In this document: one piece after another, positions 48,860-57,509 of the stretch
Numbering within the stretch: position 1 is the stretch's first letter
Layout of the letters: each line of letters opens with the position of its first letter
Position numbers and translations under genes: made by a program
The notes under the pieces: model-generated
What the model was told of the DNA's origin: nothing
Database searches by the model: none
Seen by the model: the letters and a program-made list of their open reading frames with translations, nothing else
Assembly (NCBI GenBank): GCA_963748295.1
Contig: CAVVIH010000003.1
Location: 1-64,000, forward strand
DNA: 64,000 nt
Source: CAVVIH01 sp963748295
GTDB taxonomy: Bacteria; Acidobacteriota; Vicinamibacteria; Vicinamibacterales; 2-12-FULL-66-21
Direction of reading: 5' to 3'

Positions 48860-49612
48860 ATGCATAGTCGTGGTTGGGTGTGGCGTGGCACGGTGTCCGC
48901 GTTGGCGTTGCTCGCGAGTGCGGCAAGCGCAGGCGCGCAGACTCAGGGCGAATCGCGGATTGTGCTGGACTTCGGCATCGGGCTCGACTTCAGCATCAAC
49001 GGCAACGTGAATTCGGGGGCGATCGGCACGCTCGAGGGGCAGTCGGCCGCGATTCTGCCGAACTCGTACGGTGACGTCTACGGCAGTGGCATACAGCTGC
49101 GTTTTGGCGGCGGCTACGCCCTCGACGAATGGTCGGAGCTGCGGGGGATCTTCACCTACCAGTCTGCCGATGCGGATCTCGTGCGACTGGGCGACGTCGG
49201 ACCATCGAGCCTCTACGGCCAGTATTCGGACTACAGGGTCATCGGCCTCGACTTCGGTTATCGCCGGTATTTTCCGATCTCGACACGCGACCTGCGCGTC
49301 TACGGCGAGGGGACGATCGGCGGCGCATTCCTCAACAGCATCAACGTGGTGCTGGCCGCGCCGCAGGCGAACCTGGTCGTCGATCAGACCGACTTCTACG
49401 ATGACACCGCCGCGTTCACATGGAGCGTCGGCGCCGGCATACTGCTCCGCGTGACGGAGCTGGTGGACCTGAATGCGCAGATTGGCGTTCGCCACGTCGG
49501 CGGCCTGTCCGAGGTCGATCAACTTGTCGGCACCGGCCTCGAGGAAATCAACAACGACACCGGGCGGCTCACGTTCCCGATCGTGGTCGGCGTGCGATTC
49601 CGCTTCAAATGA
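48860..49612 (+). CDS. Small outer-membrane beta-barrel protein
   Basis: 250 residues with a signal peptide (MHSRGWVWRGTVSALALLAS, cut after AGA). The mature part consists of alternating amphipathic strands (IQLRFGGGYALDEWSELRGI, YRVIGLDFGYRRYFPI, LRVYGEGTIGGAFLNSI, FTWSVGAGILLRVTELVDLN) typical of an OmpA-like or OmpW-like barrel of 8 to 10 strands. It ends RFRFK and lacks a C-terminal aromatic residue. AAGGAG lies 12 bases before the ATG. It is divergent from the TonB receptor and may share its control region. Confidence 0.8.
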   Translation: MHSRGWVWRGTVSALALLASAASAGAQTQGESRIVLDFGIGLDFSINGNVNSGAIGTLEGQSAAILPNSYGDVYGSGIQLRFGGGYALDEWSELRGIFTYQSADADLVRLGDVGPSSLYGQYSDYRVIGLDFGYRRYFPISTRDLRVYGEGTIGGAFLNSINVVLAAPQANLVVDQTDFYDDTAAFTWSVGAGILLRVTELVDLNAQIGVRHVGGLSEVDQLVGTGLEEINNDTGRLTFPIVVGVRFRFK

Positions 49613-49637
49613 CGGGGAGGGGAGTATATTGGCGGGG

Positions 49638-50198
49638 ATGGCAATCGAGACCGATCGCACGCGCCGGCCGTTCCGAATGGACGAGGCGACCGCGATCCTG
49701 TCGCGGACGCCCGCGACGCTCGACGCACTGCTTCGTGGACTCCCCGAGGGCTTGATCGCGGCGCACGAGGGCGGCGAGACGTGGAGTCCGTACGACGTCA
49801 TCGGACACCTGATCCATGGCGAACGAACCGATTGGGTGCCGCGCGCCAGGATCATTCTCCAGCACGGGGAAGCGCGAGCGTTCGAGAAGTTCGATCGCTT
49901 CGCGCAGTTCGCGTCGTCGAAGGGACGCTCACTGGACATGCTGCTCGACGAGTTCGCGGCGCTGCGCCGCGAGAACCTGCGCGAGCTCGCGTCGCTCGGC
50001 ATCACCGTCGCCGATCTTCAGCGTCGCGGCCGGCACCCCGAGCTTGGCGCCGTCACCCTCGGCCAGCTCCTCGCCAGCTGGGTCGCGCACGATCTCGATC
50101 ACGTCGTGCAGATCTCGCGGGTCCTGGCCCGGCAGTATTCCGACGAGGTCGGGCCCTGGCGCGCTTACTTCCGGATCATCAGCGGCACGCAGGGTTGA
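49638..50198 (+). CDS. DinB-superfamily protein
   Basis: 186 residues from the ATG at 49638. The four-helix bundle has two His sites: WSPYDVIGHLIHGERTDWVP (first) and GQLLASWVAHDLDHVVQISR (second), as in metal-binding DinB/YfiT proteins. A helical middle (LLDEFAALRRENLRELASLG) separates them. It is distinct from the DinB protein at 30427-30963, which has a shorter second motif. It lies 25 bp after the barrel gene stop and 26 bp before the receiver-ATPase gene, so it may be in an operon with both. Confidence 0.8.
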   Translation: MAIETDRTRRPFRMDEATAILSRTPATLDALLRGLPEGLIAAHEGGETWSPYDVIGHLIHGERTDWVPRARIILQHGEARAFEKFDRFAQFASSKGRSLDMLLDEFAALRRENLRELASLGITVADLQRRGRHPELGAVTLGQLLASWVAHDLDHVVQISRVLARQYSDEVGPWRAYFRIISGTQG

Positions 50199-50224
50199 CG
50201 TAATCTGGATACGCGAGCACGACG

Positions 50225-51103
50225 ATGGACGTGGCTGAATTGCGGAAGCGGCGGACGGCAGCGATGCCGCGCCGGCGGATTCTCGCGATTCGCCCCGATG
50301 CGTCGCTCTCGTCGACGCTCGGCACCGTCCTGGACTTCAACCGCTGCGAGCTGGAAACCTGCATGGGGGGCGTCGAGGCCGTCCGGCGCGTGCGTTCCCA
50401 TGCCGTCGACGTCGTCATCACCGATCTGGCGACGCCGATCGACGAGGACCTCGCGCTCGTTTCGGAGCTTTCCGCCGTGCGCCCCGCGATCAGGTCCATC
50501 GTCCTGGCGCCCTCCGCCGCGCACAAGGATCTCGTGGCAGCCATCCGCGCCCACGTGTTCGCCTGCTTCACCGAACCGATCGACTACGGCGAGGTCGCGT
50601 CGATGGCATCGACCGCCGTCTTTGCGGACAGCTGGAAGGACGGCATCCAGGTGGTCTCAGGCGCCGACTACTGGCTCACGCTGCGCGTGTCGTGTCACCT
50701 GCTGACGGCGGAGCGGCTGGTCCGCTTCATGACCGAGCTGCAACGCGAGACCGGCCGCGCCAATCGCGATCTGCTGCTCGCCGCGTTCCGCGAAATGCTG
50801 CTCAACGCGATGGAGCACGGCGCCGGCTTCGACGCCGAAAAGGTGATCGAGGTCACCGCCGCCAAAACCCGCCGCGCCATCGTCTATCACTTCCGCGATC
50901 CGGGCGAGGGCTTCGATCGTGAGGACCTGAAGCACGCCACCTGCTCGCCGACGCCCGAGGCGGTCACCGAGTCGGCGCTGGCACGGGCGGAGATGGGGCT
51001 GCGTCCCGGCGGCTTCGGCATGCTGATCGCGCGCCAGGTCGCCGACGAGCTCGTTTACAACGAGCGCGGCAACGAAGTCCTGCTGATCAAGTATCTCGAC
51101 TGA
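50225..51103 (+). CDS. Receiver-like domain fused to RsbW-like ATPase
   Basis: 292 residues. The N-terminal receiver (RRRILAIRPDASLSSTLGTV, VDVVITDLATPID) keeps the central Asp but has no clear acidic pair in its first loop, so phosphorylation may be lost. The C-terminal HATPase_c_2 domain has FREMLLNAMEHGAGF (N box), HFRDPGEGFDREDL (D/G box) and RPGGFGMLIARQVADELVYN. It is a paralogue of the protein cut by the left window edge, which keeps a standard receiver. It has no kinase neighbour, so its input is unclear. Confidence 0.83.
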   Translation: MDVAELRKRRTAAMPRRRILAIRPDASLSSTLGTVLDFNRCELETCMGGVEAVRRVRSHAVDVVITDLATPIDEDLALVSELSAVRPAIRSIVLAPSAAHKDLVAAIRAHVFACFTEPIDYGEVASMASTAVFADSWKDGIQVVSGADYWLTLRVSCHLLTAERLVRFMTELQRETGRANRDLLLAAFREMLLNAMEHGAGFDAEKVIEVTAAKTRRAIVYHFRDPGEGFDREDLKHATCSPTPEAVTESALARAEMGLRPGGFGMLIARQVADELVYNERGNEVLLIKYLD

Positions 51104-51106
51104 ACC

Positions 51107-51176
51107 ACGTGCGACGTGCGACGTGCGACGTCCTACGTGCTACGTGCTACGTGCGACTTGTCATGTGCTACGTCCG
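51107..51176 (+). repeat. Ten tandem copies of a 7-bp unit (ACGTGCG/ACGTGCT)
   Basis: Units of exactly 7 bp run without gaps: ACGTGCG three times, ACGTCCT, ACGTGCT twice, ACGTGCG, then three diverged copies. The array begins 4 bp after the stop of the receiver-ATPase gene. A short related motif recurs near 51824-51840. It codes for nothing obvious. Confidence 0.85.
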
Positions 51177-51328
51177 GCAGCGGTCGTAGCTCCCTTTCAC
51201 CGCCGTGAGAACTACGGCGAGCCGCCCCTCGTAAAGCACCGCCGCCAGCGTCGCTGCTGTCGAACCTCTTTGAAATGCCCGCCGCCCCGCGCGCATTTCC
51301 TTTTGGAGGCCTCAGACAGGAGTGACCC

Positions 51329-51820
51329 ATGCGCGTCGCGGCCGGAGGTCTGCTCATTTGTCAGCTCGTCGTGCCGGTCGCCCTGTCGGGTGACGAGTGG
51401 AATCGCGTCCAGATTCCGGATCCGGCGATTGCGCTCGCTATCCGCAGTACTCTGGCCGAGGCGTCGCGGCGCCTCGCGACCCCGCAATGCCAGAAGACTC
51501 TCACGGACTTTCACGACAAAGAGGGACGGCCTCTCGCCGAGCGATTGGTCACGCTCGGCGTGGACGTTCAGGACTACATGCGCTTGATCCTGTTCCGCGA
51601 TGGAAGCGCCTACGAGACGTGCGGGCGTACCCTTGCGTACACGCATCCCGGCAGCCGCGTGGTTTACGTCTGCAGCCGCGCAGTCGAACGGCACTGGTCC
51701 GGCGATCGCGAGCACCTGGTGGTGACGATCATCCACGAACTCCTGCATACGCTGGGACTCGGGGAAAACCCGCCCTCGTCATCCGCAATCAACCAGCGCG
51801 TCCGACGAAGATGTTCGTGA
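51329..51820 (+). CDS. Exported HExxH protein (putative metalloprotease-like, 163 aa)
   Basis: A short leader (VAAGGLLICQLVVPVALS) is followed by a helical domain and the zinc-binding motif HELLHTLGLGENPPS near 137-151, close to the C-terminus VRRRCS. Cys residues in CQKTLTDF, ETCGRTLAY and VYVCSRAVE suggest disulfides outside the cytoplasm. Small HExxH proteins of this form occur in acidobacteria without proven proteolysis. The 150-bp leader upstream (51177-51328) contains no gene; GACAGGAG lies upstream of the ATG. Confidence 0.72.
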   Translation: MRVAAGGLLICQLVVPVALSGDEWNRVQIPDPAIALAIRSTLAEASRRLATPQCQKTLTDFHDKEGRPLAERLVTLGVDVQDYMRLILFRDGSAYETCGRTLAYTHPGSRVVYVCSRAVERHWSGDREHLVVTIIHELLHTLGLGENPPSSSAINQRVRRRCS

Positions 51821-51841
51821 TTACGTGCGGCGTGCGAAGTG

Positions 51842-52657
51842 CTATCCCACGCGCGCCAGCCGCCGGATGGCGAGCCCGCCAAACAGCACGGTCACACCGG
51901 CAAGCACGACCGCCGCCATCACCGGATCGATGAATCTGAAGCCCTCGACGTTCGCGACCGCCAGTGCTATCTGGTTCAAGTGGAACGCCGGCCAGATCAC
52001 CACCCACGGCTCCAGCGCCTTCGGCACCGGGAAGAACAGTCCGGCGAGCCACAGCATCGGCAGAAACACCATGTTTGCGATCGCCGCCGAGGCGGAGCCG
52101 CTGGTGCACGAGCCGATGAACAGGCCGATCGCGGCAAACGGGATCGCGCCGACGACCATGACCGCGGCGTGGCGGAAGAGCTCGCCGCCGGTCAGCGTGA
52201 TCTTCCCCGCGACGAGCGCGGCAACGACAACGCTGCCAACGGCAAGGAGCGCGAAGGCCATCGAGATGATCATCTTGGCGGCCAGATACGATCCCGTCGG
52301 CGCCGGCAGCGCCCGCTTGAGTTTGAGCAGTCCCGATTCGCGCTCCACGGCGAGCGGACAGCCGACCCCGAAGATCGCCGGCCCCATCGCGGCGTAGACA
52401 CACCATCCCGAGAAGATGTAGTTCGCCAGCTCGGGATTCGCGCGGACGTCCGGCGACGAGCCGGCCAGCACGACGCCGAAGAACACGTACAACGGCGCGG
52501 GCAGCAGCAGGAACGGGATCACCATGCCCAGCGACCGCACCAGCTGGAGGAACTCGTTCCGCGCTTCGAGCAGATACGCGCGAACGAGGCGGCCGGTGGG
52601 CATCTCATGGAACGCGCCGGCGGGCGCGGTTGCCGTCAGGTTGCTGGTCGTCATCAC
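51842..52657 (-). CDS. ABC-2-type transporter permease
   Basis: 271 residues with six membrane spans, including SLGMVIPFLLLPAPLYVFFG, YIFSGWCVYAAMGPAIFGVG and MIISMAFALLAVGSVVVAAL. The cytoplasmic loop CPLAVERESGLLKLKRALPA is the conserved coupling region of ABC-2 exporters. It starts at the GTG at 52657 (or the ATG at 52654) and overlaps the stop of the acyltransferase-ATPase gene, so it is the last member of the ABC cluster and most likely pairs with that fused ATPase. Substrate unknown. Confidence 0.88.
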   Translation of the reverse strand: MMTTSNLTATAPAGAFHEMPTGRLVRAYLLEARNEFLQLVRSLGMVIPFLLLPAPLYVFFGVVLAGSSPDVRANPELANYIFSGWCVYAAMGPAIFGVGCPLAVERESGLLKLKRALPAPTGSYLAAKMIISMAFALLAVGSVVVAALVAGKITLTGGELFRHAAVMVVGAIPFAAIGLFIGSCTSGSASAAIANMVFLPMLWLAGLFFPVPKALEPWVVIWPAFHLNQIALAVANVEGFRFIDPVMAAVVLAGVTVLFGGLAIRRLARVG

Positions 52658-54751
52658 GCGGCCTCCTTCGTCAGCTCGGTGAACGCTTCGTTGAGCCCTG
52701 CCTGCCGGACTTCGAGGTTGCGCAAGGCGCCGTCGGTCGCCAGCAGGCGGCGCACGACCGCCTCTGCATCAGTGGCCGTGATCTGCATCCGCCGGGCATC
52801 CGCGGTTGCCTCGACCACGTCGGGCCAGCTGCGAACCTCGTCGGCGGTGAGCCGGCTCGAGCAGGTGATCCGCTTGCGCGAGACGACGGCGCGAATCTCG
52901 TCGACGCTGCCGGAGGCGATCACCCGGCCGTGCGCGAGCACGACGACGCGATCCGCGAGCGCCTCCACTTCTTCGAGGTAGTGAGTCGTCAGCACGATCG
53001 ACGATCCGGCGGCCACCAGCGCGCGCATCGCCGACCACATCGCCTCGCGGGCCTGCACGTCGAGACCGACGGTCGGCTCGTCGAGGAAGAGGAGCCGCGG
53101 CCGCCCGCAGATGGCAATGGTGAGCTGCACCTGCCGCTTCTGACCGGCCGACAGCGCCCCGTACTTCCGGCGCGCCAGCGCCGTCGTGCCCGTCACCGCC
53201 ATGGCCTCGTCGGCGCTGAGCGGATCCGGGTAGTAGCTCGCGGCCAGTTCGACATGCTCGCGGACGCGGACCGTAACCGGCAGGGTAACTTCCTGCAGCA
53301 TCACGCCGACCCGGCGCCGGCTGTCGACGTCGAGCGGGGAGCGCCCCATCAGACGCACCTCTCCTTCGTCCGGCTGCAGCAGTCCGAGCATGATGGAGTT
53401 CGCCGTCGTCTTGCCGGCGCCATTCGGACCGAGCAGCGCGACGAGCTGGCCGCGCCGGACCTCGAGATCGATCCCCGCAAGCGCGACGGTCTTGCCGTAC
53501 TTCTTGTGGACTCCTTCGAGGCGTACGAGGCACTCGTCATCGACAGCAACCGTTTCCGGCTTCGGCGGCTCGGAACCGCGCCGATATCTGCGGCCGTTCA
53601 GCACCGCGCCGATGAAGGTGAACCTGACGAGCAGGTGATAGCTGCCGAAGAGAACGGCGAAGCTGGCGGCAAGGATGATGGGCAGCTTCACGCTCCAGTG
53701 CCACGGCAGGTGACCGACCAGCACCTGGAAGGCCACGACGACAGGGAGGTGGACGAGATACAACCAATAAGAGGAGTCGGCAACGTAACGCCTGACCGTG
53801 CTTTCCGAGGACAGATAGCGCTGCGCGATGCCGATCGATTGCAAACACCCAGCACCAGATCGCGAGCGCATAACAGGCGGCATAGATCATCGTCTGCGGT
53901 CCGCGCGCCGCGGGAGCGAGCGTCGGCACGACCCCGGCAATCGAGAGGCACACGATCGTCATCGCGACGGCCGCCGCCAGGTGGCCGGGCCACTGGCGCT
54001 GCCAGACCTGGAGCAGATGCGCCTGCCGATGCACGAGCCATCCGAACGCGATCGCGGTGCCGTACGCCACCAGCGAAGTCAGCTCGGGGATGAGCGACTG
54101 ATCCGGCGTCGGGATTCCGAACCACGAGAACCAGCTGGCTCGAAAGTAGAGCGCCAGGCTCACGGGCAGAGCGAGAGCGATCGCGGCCGAACCGCTGCCG
54201 GCGACGGCGCCGATTGCCCGATCGATCGAACGGCGGAAACTGCCGGCGCTGTCGAACGCCACGACCGCGCGTCGAACGAGCGTCACGCTCCCGTAGAGCA
54301 CGAGGAGGTAGTACAGGAACCACAGGTGCGTCAGCGGAAACGCTCCAGGCCGCGACATCATCTCCGCCGGAGGCGCCGGCATCTGATCGCCAAAGGTCTT
54401 GGTCAGGCCCCACACCCAGACCACTGCGATCGCCGGAAAGAGGATCATCCAGCCGACGACGAGAGGAACCAGGATACGTTTGGCGCGATCGGCCCAGAAG
54501 CCGCGGGCTCCCTTGCGATGGAACATCATGCGGGCGAAGAAGCCGGCGATGAAGAAGAACAGCGACATGCGGAAGATGTGGGACACGAACAGCACGGCGC
54601 TGATGGCGGTGCTGGGAGACGTGTCGGTAATCGCCCAGATGCCGGGGATCATTCCCGGAATGAACGAGAAGCCGGCGTGAAAGAGGATGCCCAGGAGCAG
54701 CGCGAATGCGCGTACCGCGTCCAGGGCGTGCAGCCGTTCGTGGGTATTCAT
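52654..54751 (-). CDS. Acyltransferase-3 membrane domain fused to ABC ATPase (one frameshift)
   Basis: About 699 residues when bridged. The N-terminal 390 residues are an acyltransferase_3/OpgC-like membrane domain of about ten spans (HALDAVRAFALLLGILFHAG, RMSLFFFIAGFFARMMFHRK). The frame breaks near 53835, between AIWCWVFAI and GIAQRYLSSESTVRRYVADS. The next reading continues through the last spans (SSYWLYLVHLPVVVAFQVLV, FTFIGAVLNGRRYRRG), a 20-residue linker, and a full ABC ATPase: Walker A LLGPNGAGKTTA, signature YGALSAGQKRQV, Walker B RLLFLDEPTVGLD, His switch LTTHYLEE. There is no start codon in the linker, so the fusion is continuous. ATG at 54751, with AGGAG 8 bases upstream. Confidence 0.85.
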
Positions 54752-54761
54752 GTTCCAGCTC

Positions 54762-55427
54762 CTACACAAAGTTCTTCTTGCGCGTCTGCGCGAGGAAGCC
54801 GATGACGAGCGCCGCCGACGACAGGGCGATCTCGAGTGCCAGCACGGCGAGGATGTCGAGGCCCCAGGCCGATGACCCGCTCGATTGGTTCCCGCCCGAG
54901 GGCAGCCTGAAGACGAGCGGGATGAAGAAATTGATCAGGACGTTGCCGAAGACGATGACGACTGGAATCCAGGTCGCGGATTCCGTCGAGATGGCCACCG
55001 CGAGCAGCACGCAGTAGTAACAAAGGAAGTAAAGGGAGATGGCCGTCACGGCGGGCATCATGCCGTCAGGAAGGTCGCTGGCGAGGATCATCGCGAGGCA
55101 CGCGGCGGTGAGCAGCAGCCACGGAACAAAGTAGGCGATGAAGTTGGCGGCCATCTTCGCGAAGGTGTACTGCGTCGTCGAGACGGGCAGACTGAGGATG
55201 AAGAGCAGCGCTTTGTCCTTCTTCTCCTGCACCACGCCGACCGTCACGAGGAACACGATGAGGACGATCTGCACGCAGATGAAGGAGACGCTGCCGACGT
55301 AGAACGCCGTCGAGCCGAGTGGAGCGACGGCGACCGCGATCAGGCCGGCCAGCGTCGATCCGGCGGCAATCCAGCGCGTCAGATACAAATCCTTCAGCAC
55401 GAGCTGACCGACGATCGACCCGGTCAT
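54762..55427 (-). CDS. ABC transporter permease (YtrC/ABC-2-like)
   Basis: 221 residues with six spans: WIAAGSTLAGLIAVAVAPLG, FICVQIVLIVFLVTVGVVQE, FIAYFVPWLLLTAACLAMIL, AISLYFLCYYCVLLAVAIST, IPVVIVFGNVLINFFIPLVF and a last one ending AQTRKKNFV. Loop KKDKALLFILSLPVSTTQYT matches the ABC-2 coupling loop. The ATG at 55427 overlaps the upstream ATPase stop as ATGA, and its stop lies 10 bp before the acyltransferase start. Confidence 0.85.
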   Translation of the reverse strand: MTGSIVGQLVLKDLYLTRWIAAGSTLAGLIAVAVAPLGSTAFYVGSVSFICVQIVLIVFLVTVGVVQEKKDKALLFILSLPVSTTQYTFAKMAANFIAYFVPWLLLTAACLAMILASDLPDGMMPAVTAISLYFLCYYCVLLAVAISTESATWIPVVIVFGNVLINFFIPLVFRLPSGGNQSSGSSAWGLDILAVLALEIALSSAALVIGFLAQTRKKNFV

Positions 55428-56318
55428 GCAACCTCCTTCCGGCTGCTCATGACGTTGGCGACGAAGATCTCCTCGAGCGTCATCCGCTGCACCTCGCGGA
55501 CGACCGCGCCCGCGCGCTCGTACGCCGACGTCGAGGCCAGGCGCGTAAGCGTTCGTCGTCGCGACCGCGAGGCGTCCGTCGGTCTGCACGTCGATCACGC
55601 CGGGCATCATCGCCAGGACCATCCCTGACGGCACGTCCAGCTGAATCCTGCGCCAGCGCTCGAGGAACGTTTCCTTGTCGCTCGAATCGATGATCCGGCC
55701 GCGATCCATGAACGTGATCTGATCGGAGATTTGCTCGACGTCCTGCGTGTGGTGCGACGAGAAGAGCACTGCGCGCCGCTCGTCGCTCACCACTTCCATC
55801 AGCTCGTTGAGGATCTCGTGGCGCGCCACCGGATCGAGGCCGGTCGTCGGTTCATCGAAGACGAGGAGGCGGGGCCGGTGCGCGAGGACCAGCAGCAGCG
55901 TCGCCTTGACCCGCTCGCCGTGCGACAGACCCTTGATCGGCTGTTCGGGACGGAGGTTGAAGCGCCGCTGCAGCAGGCGCGCGTAGTCGGGATCCCAGGA
56001 GGGATACACCCTGGCGACGAAATGCATGTGCCAGGCAAGCGTCTCCCCGGCGTACAGGCCCATGTCCTCGGACACGAAGCCAATGTCACGCTTCGCGGCC
56101 GCCTGGTCGGCCGGCATCGACTGCCCGAGCACTCGAACCGTGCCGCCGTCCTGCTGCACGAGCGCCATCAGGATCCGAATCGTCGTCGACTTGCCTGCGC
56201 CGTTCGGGCCGACCAGCCCCATGATCTGTCCGGCCTCGAGCCGCAGGTTGACGTCACGCAGTTCGAAAAACGGATAGGTCTTGTGGACGCCGTTGAACTC
56301 CACGACACACTCGCTCAT
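55424..56318 (-). CDS. ABC transporter ATPase (YtrB-like; one frameshift)
   Basis: About 298 residues when bridged. Walker A LVGPNGAGKSTT, signature LSHGERVKATLLL, Walker B LLVFDEPTTGLD and SSHHTQDVEQ (His switch). The signature LSHGE replaces the more common LSGGQ. The frame breaks near 55540; dropping one base gives SAYERAGAVVREVQRMTLEE and IFVANVMSSRKEVA, with a stop overlapping the permease start. Without the fix the ATPase would read into the permease as a false ATPase-permease fusion. It overlaps the GntR gene stop by 4 bp. Confidence 0.87.
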
Positions 56319-56704
56319 TGTTCGTCCTGCTCTCTCGTGATCAGCCCGCGAAGCCGCGCCTCGAGCTCCTCCGGGGTGAATCCCAGCTCGCGACCGATGT
56401 CCGCCGCCGCCGCGAGGTGTTCGTCGAGCATCTGGTTGCGCAGCGACTTTCCGAGATCGACCGTGTCGGACACGAACGACCCGCGCCCCTGCCGCGTCAC
56501 GATGACCCCCTCACGTTCCAGCTCGAGATACGCCCGCTTGACGGTGATGACGCTGACTTTGACCGCGACCGCAAGTGCCCGAATCGACGGGATTTCCTGT
56601 CCGGGCTGCCAGTCTCCAATGGCGATGCGGTGCCTGATCTGCTCCATGATCTGCAGATACATCGGTCGCCGATCGGCTTGAGAGATTGTCAGCGGACTGT
56701 GCAT
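56315..56704 (-). CDS. GntR-family repressor, YtrA type
   Basis: 129 residues from the ATG at 56704 (a GTG at 56725 would add 7 residues). The winged helix is complete: PMYLQIMEQIRHRIAIGDWQ, PGQEIPSIRALAVAVKVSVI, TVKRAYLELEREGVIVTRQG and RGSFVSD. The effector domain is short, about 60 residues, as in the YtrA subfamily, whose members control ABC operons sensing envelope-active compounds. It heads the five-gene cluster 51842-56704. It has no ribosome-binding site. A TATAGT promoter-like hexamer sits 12 bases upstream of the ATG, so the transcript is probably leaderless. Confidence 0.85.
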   Translation of the reverse strand: MHSPLTISQADRRPMYLQIMEQIRHRIAIGDWQPGQEIPSIRALAVAVKVSVITVKRAYLELEREGVIVTRQGRGSFVSDTVDLGKSLRNQMLDEHLAAAADIGRELGFTPEELEARLRGLITREQDEQ

Positions 56705-56716
56705 ATCAATATGCAC
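56699..56716. promoter_or_regulatory. Perfect 8-2-8 palindrome over the GntR start (likely operator)
   Basis: GTGCATATCAATATGCAC is an exact inverted repeat around CA. It covers the GntR start codon at 56704 and abuts the TATAGT promoter-like hexamer, so binding would block both transcription and, if leaderless, initiation. Autoregulation by the YtrA-type protein is the natural reading. Confidence 0.65.
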
Positions 56717-56799
56717 ACTATACACGATATATACGTTCGGTCAAGCGCAGAGTTTCGTTAAATAAAGGAAGCCGTGTCGCGCTTCAGGGAGGGGTTTGA

Positions 56800-57509
56800 T
56801 TGCACGACGATCGGGCGCGGGACCTCCACGAATCTGCGGAACAGACCGTGCCGCCCTCGAGCGCGAGCTACTCGACCTGGGTGCGCGTCTGATCAGTGCT
56901 TCCGAGCACGAGCGTGCCCGTCTGTCGCGAGAGCTTCACGACGATGTCGGGCAGCGCCTCACGCTCCTCGGCGCCGAGCTTGGCGTACTCCGGCATCAGC
57001 TCGCGGACGCGCCGCCGCATATCCAGGAGCAGGTGTCGAAGCTGGCGAATCGGACGAACGACATTGGCGCCGCGCTGCACCGCCTCTCCCACGAGCTGCA
57101 TCCCGCGAGGCTCGAACAGCTGGGACTCGAAAGCTCGATCCGCGCTTTCTGCGAAGGGCTCTCCGAGGCGAGGCAGATCGATATCGGCTTCGAAGTGTCG
57201 GGCCTGCCTGCTGCGATCGAAGGAGACCTGGCGGTCTGCTTGTACCGGATTACGCAGGAGGCGCTGCACAACGTGGTGAAACACAGCAGCGCGAAACGCG
57301 CCACGGTGGCGCTGACATACGGCCGCGGCGAGATCGTGCTTCGCGTTGTCGACGATGGCGCCGGGTTCGATCCGCAGGCGGTGCGCCGGAAGGACTCGCT
57401 CGGCCTGGTCAGCATGCGCGAACGTGCGCGGCTCGTTCAGGGGCGTCTGACGGTGTCGTCCAGGCCGGGGAAAGGCACCGGGATAGAAGTGCGCCTGCCG
57501 TCTAACTGA
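56800..57509 (+). CDS. NarL-type sensor histidine kinase, cytoplasmic (probable frameshift at its start)
   Basis: About 236 residues. HisKA_3 (RARLSRELHDDVGQRLTLLG) and HATPase (LYRITQEALHNVVKHSSAKR, VVDDGAGFDP, LGLVSMRERARLV) form the whole protein; no sensor or membrane domain is present. Two starts are possible. The TTG at 56800 gives an N-terminus HDDRARDLHESAEQTV and is 5 bases after GGGAGGGG, but needs a one-base shift near 56850; the TTG at 56796 is in frame but too close to the ribosome-binding site. Its stop overlaps the convergent receiver gene by 8 bp, so that receiver is not co-transcribed. It shares a divergent control region with the GntR gene. Confidence 0.78.

Noticed and set aside
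54762..56318. A single ATPase-permease fusion of 518 residues
   Set aside because: The junction text (RGRGRPRGAADDARGDLRRQ-like) is a frame artefact. A one-base correction restores the ATPase end and an ATGA overlap with the permease start.
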